Source: Physcomitrium patens (lineage: Eukaryota > Streptophyta > Bryopsida > Funariales > Funariaceae). Taken from it: a DNA stretch of 64,000 nucleotides. A model generated the notes under the pieces. The model ran no database searches. It saw only the letters and a list, made by a program, of their open reading frames with translations, and had not been told where the DNA came from. The stretch lies in contig NC_037254.1 of assembly GCF_000002425.4 (NCBI RefSeq), positions 2,430,758-2,494,757 on the forward strand, in the 5' to 3' direction. A program made the position numbers and the translations under genes. The number at the start of each line of letters is the position of its first letter. The first letter of the stretch is position 1. Shown piece by piece: positions 24,453-35,530 of the stretch.

Positions 24453-27396
24453 CTACACCCCATATCCCTCATTCGTGTTATTCTTTGCATCCGGTGTCAA
24501 GATGCAGATTAAATCACAGTACTCCATAACTCTGTGTGCCATGAAACTCTGGTCCCCAAACGACACAAATGCATTAGAAACTTGTCTGCATTAGGCACCG
24601 CAAAAAATCCAAACACAAAAGAAGACATAATAGACACACCAAAAAATCTGTAATGAAATACAGTGACAAGCACAAGTGTTAACCACCTACTCCATCATTT
24701 CAATGTTAACTTGCTGAGTCTTAGGATACCCGCAAAGAACAAGCACTGGGTATCCAACTCGACACAAAATTGGAAGATAGCCTACACACAAGTTGTCCAC
24801 GAAAAATCATTGCCAACTCAATCATTTATGTACAATAGATTCAATGACAACATTGCAATATGGTTCAATATTAGTCTACTACTTTGATTCTATTGTTAGA
24901 TTTTAAGTCTATTCAAAATCAATAGAAATAAGTATAACAACACATTTCTCAAAAATATATACCTATTTAGATTTTGTTCAATCATAATAGATTTAATATT
25001 TGAATTATACTACAATACACTCTTCGGGACAATACAACTAATACCCCACCTACTAACTCATGTCTACAGAGATTAGATTTACATGGTAGACAATTATGGC
25101 ACTTATTACACTTCCTCAATTAAAAATTGTGGCAAAGAATACAAGAGAACTAGAGGCAACAATCATGTCACAACATCAAAAGGCACAATAGTTCTTATAG
25201 GTCGTACTTACAACTACGTTATTATTCTATGACAATATATAGATTTCCAATGGCAAGTTTATATAAACACATTACAACTTCAATATGCAAAAATAAATAC
25301 AAAATTTATAAAGCAAGATGGATTAAACTACTCTAATACAAGTCTTATTGATGGTTTTGACATAAAAACTCCAAACAATCTTAACTACACATTAGGAATC
25401 AATGCAAAGACATATTACAAAATTCATATTACTTTCTAATTACAATAACAATTTCAGCTAATATGCTACTAGCAAGACCACTTCCACACCCCAAAGACAA
25501 TAATAAAATAGTATTAAATCTCATTTCTTCTAAAAAACCTTAAGAAATTCAACTTATAATTCTTTTCTAAATATCTTACACAAATTGTTAATTTTACTAT
25601 ACTATTATAACTTTATAAACAACTCATACAAGATTAATTGATCATAGCTAGTCATATATTAGGTGACATCAAATTACTAATATCTCAAATTATTCAATAA
25701 ACATACATAATTCTCTCAAATCTAATTCCTAATATCAATTTATTTAGAGAATTTCTACTAAGAAAGCCTTGAAAAATATGAAAAGACCTTATATCAATAC
25801 ATTGTTTTATTTTAAAACATTCAAAAACTCAATCAATACTTAGTCAAAGAAAGATAATAAGGATTTTTTAAAAAAAAAAAAAAAATCCATCATAATATAG
25901 CCTAATTGATTGTAATAAACACATCTTAATCAATCTTGTAGATATTTCTAAAAATATATTTGTATAACAATTTGTAACCAATGCTCTTATTGTAAATACA
26001 TGCATACATCAATAATAATATCTACCAAATTATACATGCAAAGTATGACATTATCCATAGAAGAATATTATTGGATTTATACAAGAAATAAACAAGCAAG
26101 TTCAGAATACTAATGTTTAAGAAAATCCAATGCAACTTCCAAACCATAGACTTATAGCACTAATCTACATAATATACAAACTATTTACTGATATATTATT
26201 TTTTTATTTTTTATTTTTTATATAAAAAAATCATCAAATACTATATAATAGCTGAAAATTCTTTTATTTCTTATAAATTTGAAATATCTTAGATTATTAG
26301 CTTTAGATAAATCTTTTCTTAAAATTTTGTTTGATTTTTATTACTTTTGTTTTAATTTAGAATTAAAAATGACTTAGATGCATCAAAAAGCCAAGAAGCT
26401 TCTACCAATTCTAAGATTAAATTGTTTTGGGACTTTTAGCCTACCAATTCCAACTCCTATCTACTACCTTTTATTGTATTTCAATTAGTGTTTCAAGTCC
26501 TCTTTTCATCTACTTTACAAAATCTCAAAATCATTAATACTACTACGATTTTTTAAAAATATTTAAAGAAATTTATAATTTTTTTTTATTTTTTTTATTT
26601 TTTTTATTTTTAATCTCTTCTTTTTACTTACTTAAAAACGAATAAATTTTCATAGAAAGAAACACTTAATTAAAGTTATAAGTATAAATAGTGGTTGTAA
26701 TATAAGAATTAAATAGGTCTTTGAAGTTATACAATAAGAAATATAAGGAATCTTATAAAAATTAAATTAGTACTAAGAGACTCAATAGGATTTAACAATT
26801 AAATCAACATTAAGATTTCAAATTTAATAATCAAATCAATGTTTTAAATTATAGTAAAATTTAATAAATATATAAATTCTAAAAATTATATTAAAAAAAT
26901 ATGATGATGATGATAGTAATATAGATAGCACTCTAATATTTAAAGAAATTAAAAATAAGATAAATGCAAGAAAATTCTACAAAAAAAAGATAAAAAAATA
27001 AATTAAATAAAAAACTTCAAGATAAATTAAAAGAAATTTTAGAGCAAGCAGTAGTAAATTTTTTAAATTAGCTAATATTTTAAAAAAAATAAAGAATAAA
27101 ATTATTAATTTTTAGATGTATAAATATTCTATTATAAATATTTTTAATTTTTTATTATACAAAATTAAAAAATTTATTAGATCATATTTATATATAGAAA
27201 TATTATTATTATTATTATACTTTTGTATCACTTTTTATATCAAAATCAACTTAATAATTTTAAAATTTATTTATATTATATCACTATTTATGTTACTTTA
27301 ACAAAAATATTATATCATTGTAAACAGAATGTTAAACTTTGTAAAATCAATAAGAATAGCTTGCCAAGAAAAAAATAAAAAAACCTTAGTAGTATA

Positions 27397-27710
27397 TATT
27401 GAAGTAAGTCACTTAGTAAAAGGTATTACCTTAGGTAAGTTGTTAGTGGTCAAAAGGTAGCAAAAGAGCATAAGGAAGTTACTATGGTGGCTTGTAGGAT
27501 TTGTAGGTGGCGGCTAGGTTAAGAAAGAACCTAGGGTTTAGTTGGATGAAGTAGAAATGGATGTAACATTGATAGAAATTGCCTCATTGGTTGGCAACCA
27601 CCACCTATAAGTAACAAGTATTGGAAGTAAGAGTTATCTTACTCTATACTCCTTTTTGTGTGCAACCTTACTAATGCTAAGTGTTGTGACTTCAAAGTGC
27701 TTATTCTTCA
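27397..27710 (+). repeat. 5' LTR of the Ty1/copia element
   Basis: 314 bases, the same length as the 3' LTR at 38727-39040, with roughly 34 differences by eye (about 11%), most of them transitions. It ends in TTCTTCA; the expected opening TG is TA here. GGTTCTGAG follows three bases later and resembles the usual initiator tRNA-Met primer site. No clean target-site duplication with the far side could be found, consistent with age. Confidence 0.85.
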
Positions 27711-28257
27711 ATAGGTTCTGAGTTTTGAAGTTCTTTGAAGTCTTTTTTGGTGTTAAGAGTAGATCTTATGGCTGTTGCTTATATTAAGGTTTGGTATCTT
27801 GTAAATCTCTATTTGCATCTAGTTGTTGATGTAGTTATGTTCTTACTTGTTGTTAAGTACATTCATAATCTTGGAGGTTGATAGATACCTTAAATTGATT
27901 TTTAAGGATACTTGTGTTGTATTTCCTTGTTGAGTTTCATCATTGGTGTTCTAACTTTGTCTTTTTATGTATTAATCTCCTTAAGAGACGAATTTATTGT
28001 GATAAGAGGTGCTTTGTGAGGTTAGAAGTGTTTTGTGAAAGAAGAGAGGTGATTAAAGAGAGGCAAAGCTTATTCAAGAGGTTATCAGACTTGTGAGAAG
28101 TCTTATAAGTAAAGTTGAGAGTAATTGAAGAGTGTAAGTAATAGTTTATTCATTAAGAGAGCATTCTGGGTTTCTAAGGCAGTAACATTTTTTTGTTGAT
28201 TTTGAGAATTTATTCTTTCTTTTTCTTGATTTTCTTTGATATATCCATTCCTTAGAC

Positions 28258-28527
28258 ATGGCTACAAGTGAGGGTGAAGATTTGAGATTAATTGAAAAGT
28301 TTAAGGGTGACAACTTCTACCATTGGAAGAAAAAAATGGAGCTCTTGTTGGCTTCATTAGACCTTTGGAACATTGTTGATGAAAGTGAAGACCTTTCAAG
28401 TGACGATGCTTATGTGAAGGTAAAGAAAGAGCACATACAACGTGAAAAGAAGGCTTTTGGCATCATTGCAATAAATCTTGATAATGCCAATTTTTCACAT
28501 GTAATTGCTTGCACTAGACCAGCGGAA
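28258..28527 (+). pseudogene. Copia gag, N-terminal part
   Basis: Starts at ATG 28258 (MATSEGEDLRLIEKFKGDNF) and contains the copia gag signature NFYHWKKKMELLLASLDLWNIV. This is followed by EKKAFGIIAINL, a UBN2-type gag segment. It is open for 90 codons, then is cut by the gypsy insertion at codon GAA (28525-28527); the same frame resumes at 34866 after the insertion (RPAE then AWKT). Confidence 0.85.
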
Positions 28528-29057
28528 TGTCAGGGACAAGAACTCGATGAAAGCTAAAGAGTAAGTGAGACTTTTCTCAAAAAGAAATAGGACAAAATAG
28601 AAATATGTATATTAAGAAAGAAACTGGAATGGCTATTGCCAAAATACAAGAAAACTAGAGACCCTTGAAACTAGACTAGAAGCAAGAAAGGAGTTGACAA
28701 GAGTGAAGAGGGCTTCACTCTTGCCTCTATATATACTATCTAACTAGAAGCCACGTGGCGATGTTCTATAAGACCTCCAATATATGTTGACTTTCTAGGC
28801 CACATGCCTTTGCTTGCAAGGCAAGTTTTCTATGGATGGACCACGTAGTTAGCTTGTTCTTTAAGCTTCCAACATGCGTGGCACATGGCTAACTTGTTGA
28901 CCAAGTTTCTAACCTAAAAGTCAACTATAGACTCCTATAAAGTCAAAGCAGCGTCTATGAAGCTTCTAAGAAGCTTTTCTAGAAGATATTACACAATTAA
29001 CCTACTTTTACATACTTTTATCTATTCATATAGGTAATTATATGTATGTCCGTGACA
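28528..29057 (-). repeat. 3' LTR of the Ty3/gypsy chromovirus
   Basis: 530 bases, with only five differences (all transitions) from the other LTR at 34331-34860. In element orientation it begins TGTCACGG and ends CCCTGACA. A TATATATAG box in element orientation lies about mid-LTR. The polypurine tract (AGAAGGGGGGGTAA in element orientation, about 29059-29074) abuts it. The base before it closes the target duplication CGGAA (28523-28527). Confidence 0.95.
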
Positions 29058-29098
29058 TTACCCCCCCTTCTAGGGACGAGTTCCACGAGGAGCGGTGA

Positions 29099-29521
29099 TT
29101 ATATATTGAGAAAATCTAATATGCGACGAATTGTATTTGCTACATATTCTGATCTTTGTTCTCTTCGAAGATAGTTGATGGGTCCTCTTAGCCATCGATA
29201 GTGTCCCATTCCAGGGCGAGAAGACCACCCTGTTATTTGATCACTGTTGAGGCCTTCATAACTTCCTTCAAATAATACATTTGAAAGACCATCAGGAGTC
29301 GTTCCTATCTCCAATAATATCACCAAACATCGAGAAACTCTTCCAAGGTCGTGATACCAAACGCGTTGTATCTCACCATCTATTCGAGGAAGAACATGTC
29401 GTTCTTGAGGGTCTTCATTTCGGTTGCGTCGTCTTGAAGGTTGTGACAATCGCAATGTCTCATCCGGTAAGTCACCAAACGAAGGTTCTTGAGTTGAATC
29501 CGCTGGTTGTTGGCTCTCCAT
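29099..29521 (-). CDS. Accessory ORF of the chromovirus between pol and the 3' LTR, unknown function
   Basis: Starts at ATG 29521 (MESQQPADSTQEPSF) and ends 41 bases before the LTR, with the polypurine tract in that gap. The pol stop is 95 bases upstream, in a different frame. The 140-residue product is hydrophilic with an Arg/Asn-rich stretch (SRRRNRNEDPQERH) near residue 30 and a Trp/Gly/Arg-rich second half (VWYHDLGRVSRCLVILLEIG; PGMGHYRWLRGPINYLRR). No membrane span or signal peptide is visible, so an envelope protein is unlikely. I do not recognise the family. Being open for 140 codons in a young element argues that it is, or was until recently, translated. Confidence 0.6.
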   Translation of the reverse strand: MESQQPADSTQEPSFGDLPDETLRLSQPSRRRNRNEDPQERHVLPRIDGEIQRVWYHDLGRVSRCLVILLEIGTTPDGLSNVLFEGSYEGLNSDQITGWSSRPGMGHYRWLRGPINYLRREQRSEYVANTIRRILDFLNI

Positions 29522-29616
29522 CTAATTAGCGTCACAAAATGCAAAGAAGTTACAAACAAGGATAGGAAATTGAATGTTATCTTGCCTCAATCTTGTCTCT
29601 TTTATAAGAGAGGTTT

Positions 29617-32600
29617 TCATCTTGGTTTTGATGGATGTCGTTGATGAAAAACTTTGACTTTAGCTGATGCATTTGCTAGATTCCTAGATGGCTCCCATGT
29701 GCGCTCACTAATATCATATCCGCACCAATGAACAAGATATTCCAGCTTATTTCGGCGCCGCCTTGAGTCTAATATCTCTTCCACCTCAAATTCTTCATTA
29801 TTATCTACTTCTATAGGAGGCGGTGGCATTTGTCTTCTTCCTTGTATATCCACTGTCTTATATGGTTCAAGAAGAGACACGTGGAATACAGGATGGATCT
29901 TCATTGACTCCGGTAGATGTAACCGATATGCAACTGGGTTGATCTGTTCAAAAACAGAAAAGGGGCCAAGCCTACGATAGTCCAATTTGTCACAAGGTCG
30001 AGTGGTCTTGATATTGCGACGAAGTAGCCATACCTTATCACCCACGTTGAGTTGTGGTTGCTCTTTACGATATACATCTGCATTTATCTTTTGTCGTTCT
30101 TGAGCTTTCTTCAACTGCGCCTTCATTATTGCATGTAACTCTGACAACCGATTTGCCATATCTTCTGCTGCAGGATTATCAACTTTTGAAAAATCAAAAG
30201 TATCAAGTCGTGGATGATAGCCATAATTAGCAAAGAAAGGTGTTTGTTGCGTGGAGGAATGTACCGTATTATTATAAGCAAACTCTGCCAATGGCAGAAG
30301 GTTTGTCCAATCATCTTGTTGGTAGTTGATGGTACACCTTAAATACTGTTCCAAGACTTGGTTTACGCGCTCTGTTTGTCCATCAGTTTGAGGATGGAAA
30401 GCTGAAGATAGCTTTATGTCCACTTTTAAAATCTTGAAAAGAGTCCTCCAGAATCTCGACACAAATTGAGTTCCCCTATCCGATATGATATCTTTAGGTA
30501 ATCCATGATAGCGATAGATATTATCAATGAAAAGCTTAGCTGTTTCTTCACCTGTGATAGATTTTGTACATGGCATAAAATGTGCCATCTTGGTGAAACG
30601 ATCTACTATCACAAATATAGAATCATAAGATCTTGAGTTTGGAAGATCTGTGATGAAATCCATAGAAACAGAAGACCATGGTTGTTCTGGTATAGGTAAT
30701 GGCTGAAGAAGTCCGTAAGGTCGATGTCGAGGAATTTTTGATCTTGAACAAATATCACATGATTGTACAAAGTCTTTGACTGACTTTCACATTTGTGGCC
30801 ACCAAAAATCTCTTGATATGAGTTCCAAAGTCTTATTATATCCAAAGTGCCCTGCTGCTGGAAAGTCATGACGTGCTTGAAGAACACGCAAACGTGCTTT
30901 TCCTTCTGGAACATATAGGCGTCCTTCAAAATATAATAGATTATTCTTGAACTCGAACTTAGAAGAATCATGAGACTTGGAAGAATTATTCTCGATATCA
31001 TGAACAAGAGGGTCTGAGGACATACTGGACTGGATTTGCTTGAGAAAAGTTGAATCAACAGTCAATGTTGATTTCACTGCTCGGAGATGAAATTGCTCTG
31101 GTTTCAAGAGGACCGTTCTTTGTTGCTCAAAAGCTGCATCTCCTTCTTTTGGTGCAAAATAAGAACGTCTAGACAGGGCATCGGACAAACCTTGTTGTTT
31201 TCCTGGCCGATAAGTGATAATGAAGTCGAATCTTGACAAAGACATACTCCAACGAGCTTGACGACGATTCAACACGCGTGCTGACATGAAATACTCGAGG
31301 TTCTTATGATCTGTATACACAGTGACTGGACTAGAAGCACCTTCTAGATAATGACGCCATTCTTGAAAGGAATCCACGATTGCAAGAAGTTCTTTATCGT
31401 GGATCTCATAATTGATCTCGGCTGCTGAGAATTTTCTTGAATGAAAAGCTATCGGATGAAGTTTGTCATCTGTTCCCATTTGTGATAAAACTGCACCCAA
31501 GGCAAAATCCGATGCGTCTGTTTCCATAAAAAATACCTTGGAAAAGTCAACACGATATAAGACTGGTGCAGAGACAAACGATGTCTTCAAGGCTTCAAAT
31601 GCTGCTTCCGCTTCTTGATTCCATTGGAATTTATCTTTACTAGTCAAGCGTGTAAGTGGAGCTGCAACTCGTGAGAAGTCTTTGATGAAGATCCGATAGT
31701 AATTGGCAAATCCCAAGAAACATTGGACATCTCTCACAGTCTTTGGAATCTTCCAATCCATGATTGTTTGGACTTTCTTAGAATCCATCATAAGACCATC
31801 ATTTGAAATGATGTATCCTAAAAAGTCAACTTGAGTAGTATGAAATACACACTTTTCCATCTTGGCGTACAATCCTGCATCTCTGAGTTTTTGTAATACT
31901 TGACGAACATGTATTTCATGTTCTTCAACATTCTTAGAATAAATCAGGATATCGTCTAGGTAGCAGACGACAAAATTGTCTAAGAATTCACGAAATATAT
32001 CATTCATGAGATGTTGAAAAGCAGCTGGTGCATTCGTGAGTCCAAAAGGCATGACATTATATTCAAAATGCCCGTACCTGGTTCGAAACGCAGTCTTCCA
32101 TTCATCTCTTTCTTTGATCCGTACTAGATTATATGCTCCTCTTAGATCTATTTTTGTATAGATCTTAGCTTGATTTAACTGGTCAAGGAGTCCTGATATC
32201 AAAGGTAATGGATACCTGTTCTTGATTGTGATCTTGTTGAGTCCTCGATAGTCAACACACATTCGTAAAGATCCATCTTTTTTCTTTACGAATAAAATTG
32301 GAGCTCCTGCTGGAGATTTTGAATGGCGTATGAAATTCTTCGCTAAATTCTCGTCAATATATGTCTTGAGTTCAGCCAACTCATCTTGCGATAAACTGTA
32401 AATTGGTCCAAATGGTGGCTGAGTTCCTTCCTTGAGATCGATTGAACAATCGTATGGGCGATGCTCAGGAAGAATATCTGCATTCTTTTTCTCAAAAACG
32501 TCTTGATAATCCTGATATTGACTTGGAATGCCACTTGAAGTCTTTACGCTTTCAGAAATAGGTGCAGCATAAATAGCAAAAGTTGATCCTTCTTTTGCTG

Positions 32601-33180
32601 CGTGTATAAATGCTTTTGCACCTATAGGTGCGAGTTTTACTATACTAGACTCATGGTTTTTTACTTGGTTAATAGAACTGTTACTAATGCTCTGAGGAAA
32701 ATCAAGTTTACGAGAAATCCAATCTATTCGAGGATTATACTTTTTTAACCATGATAAGCCTAAAATTACTGGATTAGAGGGAGATCTAATTATATTAAAA
32801 ATTACGCAACTACTATGACCATTTATTACTACATCTACAGGAAGTGTTTCGTGAGTTACATCTCCAGAAGACAACGGACGACCATCTATGACTTCTACGT
32901 GTACAGGTTTAGTTTTTTGTATTAATGATATTCTATGACATCTAGCAAATTCTTCATCTAAAAAACAAGATGAGGCTCCTGAATCTACCAAGGCAGAGGC
33001 TTTGTAATTATTAGGTCCTAAACGCACATCTATTATAAAACAAGGAGATGGTTTTGAGGAGAGGATAGGACCTTTATCAGAAGTTGTACAAGATTCCAGC
33101 CGCACGGTCCCTATTGTAGCTGGACGTACTCGTTTTCCGACATACTGTCTTCTTTGACAGCCGTACTCCTCATTTTGTAG
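29617..33180 (-). pseudogene. Chromovirus pol: protease-RT-RNase H-integrase-chromodomain, one in-frame stop
   Basis: The frame is open from 33180 and overlaps the end of gag by 70 bases in the -1 frame, so expression probably needs a -1 frameshift. In order: protease (ALVDSGASSCFLDE), reverse transcriptase (PILFVKKKDGSLRMCVDYR; KIDLRGAYNLVRI; MPFGLTNAPAAFQ; the catalytic CYLDDILIYS box), RNase H (ETDASDFALGAVLSQ; NYEIHDKELLAIV; VYTDHKNLEYF), integrase zinc-finger (HDFPAAGHFGYNKTL...SCDICSRSK) and DDE core (FIVIVDRFTKMAHF-type first Asp; ISDRGTQFVS; HPQTDGQTERVN). A C-terminal chromodomain follows (VEEILDSRRRRNKLEYLVHW, GYDISERTWEPS). A TGA at 30789-30787, just after FWWPQM, interrupts the integrase; the same frame stays open on both sides, so this is a single nonsense change (probably CGA to TGA). 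Confidence 0.93.
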
Positions 33181-34118
33181 TTACGTCGCTTCTTTGGACA
33201 ATGTTGAGCAGTGTGCTTAGGTTCTCCACAATATAAGCACAATCCTTCTTGTCGACGACGAGACTTTTCTTGCTCAGTAAGAGGTTTGAAACGTACCGCA
33301 TCAATTTGCATATCCTCTACTTCCGAAGGTATGTGTTGAGGAGACGTCGGTGTTGCCATTGAATTGTAGTAACGTTGAGGCCCACTTGTGCGACTCTCGG
33401 ATCGAAATTCAAAAAGTCGATTGTCGCACTTCACAGCAAAGTCAATTGCTTGACTCAATGTTTGAGGATCAGGTAAATTAAGCATCAATTTCTTTACCTC
33501 ATATTGTAATCCGTAGAGAAATTGACTCACAAGTGCGGCATCATCCCACTTGATATCAGTTGCAAGTTGTCGAAATTGCGAAGCATATAATGTTACTGAT
33601 CGATTGCCTTGTCGCAAAATACGGATCTTGTTGGTTGCAACACGAATTGCATCATGTTCTCCAAACATGGATCGAAACTCCGCCAAAAAAGCCTCCAAAT
33701 TATCCAATATTGGATCTCGTCGTTCAAGAAAAGATGAAAACCATGACAATGCTGAACTTGAAAGAAGTGTACCAATGAATCTTACTTGTGACCCTGGAGT
33801 TGGATAGCTCTGGGGTTGAAGTTCAATCACTAGTTGGACCTGATTGATGAATCCTCGAAACTTGGATCCGGTACCATCAAACTTCTCGGGCAAGGCAACT
33901 CTCGGTTCTCTAACACTCGAAGGATGTTCCATTCTGGGAGAAGGGACATGGTTTGGTGCAGATGTTGAAGCAGCCCCAATCATCTCTATATCTTCACTTC
34001 CTACCATTCTTGTTGCTCCTTGTGGTGGTAAATTGAGTTGATGCATCGCAAGCATTAACTCCCTCAATTGTTCTTGCATCTGTGCCATTGCACTCTTCAT
34101 TTCAACAAGCTCTGCCAT
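33111..34118 (-). CDS. Chromovirus gag
   Basis: 335 residues from ATG 34118 (MAELVEMKSAMAQM). The frame is open further upstream only from a TTG. An N-terminal coiled-coil-like stretch (EMKSAMAQMQEQLRELMLAMHQ) is followed by a retrotransposon gag domain (KFRGFINQVQLVIEL; SSALSWFSSFLERRDP; FGEHDAIRVATNKIRIL) and one CCHC zinc knuckle (CLYCGEPKHTAQHC) near the C terminus. It forms the particle and binds RNA. It ends at TAG 33111-33113, and pol continues in the -1 frame. Confidence 0.93.
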   Translation of the reverse strand: MAELVEMKSAMAQMQEQLRELMLAMHQLNLPPQGATRMVGSEDIEMIGAASTSAPNHVPSPRMEHPSSVREPRVALPEKFDGTGSKFRGFINQVQLVIELQPQSYPTPGSQVRFIGTLLSSSALSWFSSFLERRDPILDNLEAFLAEFRSMFGEHDAIRVATNKIRILRQGNRSVTLYASQFRQLATDIKWDDAALVSQFLYGLQYEVKKLMLNLPDPQTLSQAIDFAVKCDNRLFEFRSESRTSGPQRYYNSMATPTSPQHIPSEVEDMQIDAVRFKPLTEQEKSRRRQEGLCLYCGEPKHTAQHCPKKRRNYKMRSTAVKEDSMSENEYVQLQ

Positions 34119-34330
34119 AGTAGCACTTAGAAAAGAGAAGATGTCTAACAACGCTCAAAACAAATAGAAGAGAGGAATTGATAACAAAAAAAATACTAAG
34201 AACAATATCAGTTTAAAAGAGGGTAATCCGCAACTTCTAATGCGCTTATGTCTTATCAAGAAAAAGGGGTAATCCACTCTTAATCAAGAAAAGACAAAGC
34301 TCTGATATTGTAAGTGTACTCTTATCAATC

Positions 34331-34860
34331 TGTCAGGGACAAGAACTCAATGAAAGCTAAAGAGTAAGTGAGACTTTTCTCAAAAAGAAATAGGACAAAA
34401 TAGAAATATGTATATTAAGAAAGAAACTGGAATGGCTATTGCCAAAATACAAGAAAACTAGAGACCCTTGAAACTAGACTAGAAGCAAGAAAGGAGTTGA
34501 CAAGAGTGAAGAGGGCTTCACTCTTGCCTCTATATATACTATCTAACTAGAAGCCACGTGGCGATGTTCTATAAGACCTCCAATATATGTTGACTTTCTA
34601 GGCCACATGCCTTTGCTTGCAAGGCAAGTTTTCTATGGATGGACCACGTAGTTAGCTTGTTCTTTAAGCTTCCAACATGCGTGGCACATGGCTAACTTGT
34701 TGACCAAGTTTCTAACCTAAAAGTCAACTATAGACTCCTATAAAATCAAAGCAGCGTCTATGAAGCTTCTAAAAAGCTTCTCTAGAAGATATTACACAAT
34801 TAACCTACTTTTACATACTTTTATCTATTCATATAGGTAATTATATGTATGTCCGTGATA
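34331..34860 (-). repeat. 5' LTR of the Ty3/gypsy chromovirus
   Basis: 530 bases, about 99% identical to 28528-29057. In element orientation its opening TG has become TA (34859-34860). A primer-site-like TATCAGAGC, matching the tail of the usual initiator-Met site, lies about 20 bases inside the LTR edge (near 34303-34311) instead of at the usual 0-5 bases. Confidence 0.94.
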
Positions 34861-34865
34861 CGGAA

Positions 34866-35530
34866 GCATGGAAGACTCTTTATAATATCTATGAGAGTAG
34901 AAACCTTGTCAACATTCTATAGACAAGAAGGAAGTTCTTAACAGTAAAGATGGAAGAAGGAGATGATCTCATGGCTCATGTCAAGAAGGTAAAAGCACTT
35001 GCAAAGCAACTAGCAGTTGTTGACACACTAGTTGATGATAGAGAAATTGTGTTGACATTACTCATGAGCCTTCTCAAGTCTTACAACTACCTCAGTGTGG
35101 CATTGGAGTCCATCAGTATGAAGGAGCTTATTATGAACTATGTCACATCAAGACTTGCCTATGAAGTAACTAAGAGAAAAAAAATATATATATATATCAA
35201 AGTAAATTTTCAGCTCTATTCTCAAGACAAGGCAAAGGTAGTTATTTTCTCCAATGTGATAGTTCAAAGAGCAACACGAGAAATTACTATATTTATAAAA
35301 AATCAAGTCACTTTACTAGAAATTACTATAAAGCCAAAAAAAAAGATAAAGAGAATGCAAACAATGCTTGTGATAACTTTGGTGAAAATGACTATGCTTT
35401 CATGGCAAGTGAAAGAGCCTCTATGGTTGTGATGTCTAAGTGGATTATAGATTCAGGTGCTACTAAACACATGATACCATATAAGTGTTCATTTGATACT
35501 TATGAAGAAATTTTAGCAACCAAAGTTTAG
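34866..35530 (+). pseudogene. Copia gag C-terminal part and protease remnant
   Basis: Continues the gag frame cut at 28527 (AWKTLYNIYES), then reads MEEGDDLMAHVKKVKALAKQLAV with a typical UBN2 gag body. The zinc-knuckle region is destroyed by frameshifts around 35200-35400. The protease active-site segment WIIDSGATKHM is readable near 35440. Confidence 0.8.

Larger units (their letters stand above)
22631..27396. other. AT-rich intergenic DNA left of the nested retrotransposons
   Basis: Very AT-rich sequence with homopolymer runs (for example poly-A around 25869-25885). No coding family was recognised. A less AT-rich island at about 23330-24900 carries an 83-codon plus frame (23604-23855) with no recognised motif and the 51-bp minisatellite listed separately. 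It is probably old, unrecognisable transposon sequence. Confidence 0.4.
28528..34860 (-). mobile_element. Young Ty3/gypsy chromovirus inserted in the copia element
   Basis: A full-length 6333-bp element on the minus strand. It has two 530-bp LTRs, gag with a zinc knuckle, pol (protease, RT, RNase H, integrase, chromodomain), an extra 3' ORF and the polypurine tract, flanked by a perfect 5-bp duplication CGGAA (28523-28527 and 34861-34865). LTR identity near 99% marks a recent insertion. The only obvious lesion in pol is one in-frame TGA. Confidence 0.97.

Noticed and set aside
29099-29521. Envelope-like gene for the gypsy element
   Set aside because: The accessory ORF has no signal peptide or membrane span, so an envelope role is not supported.
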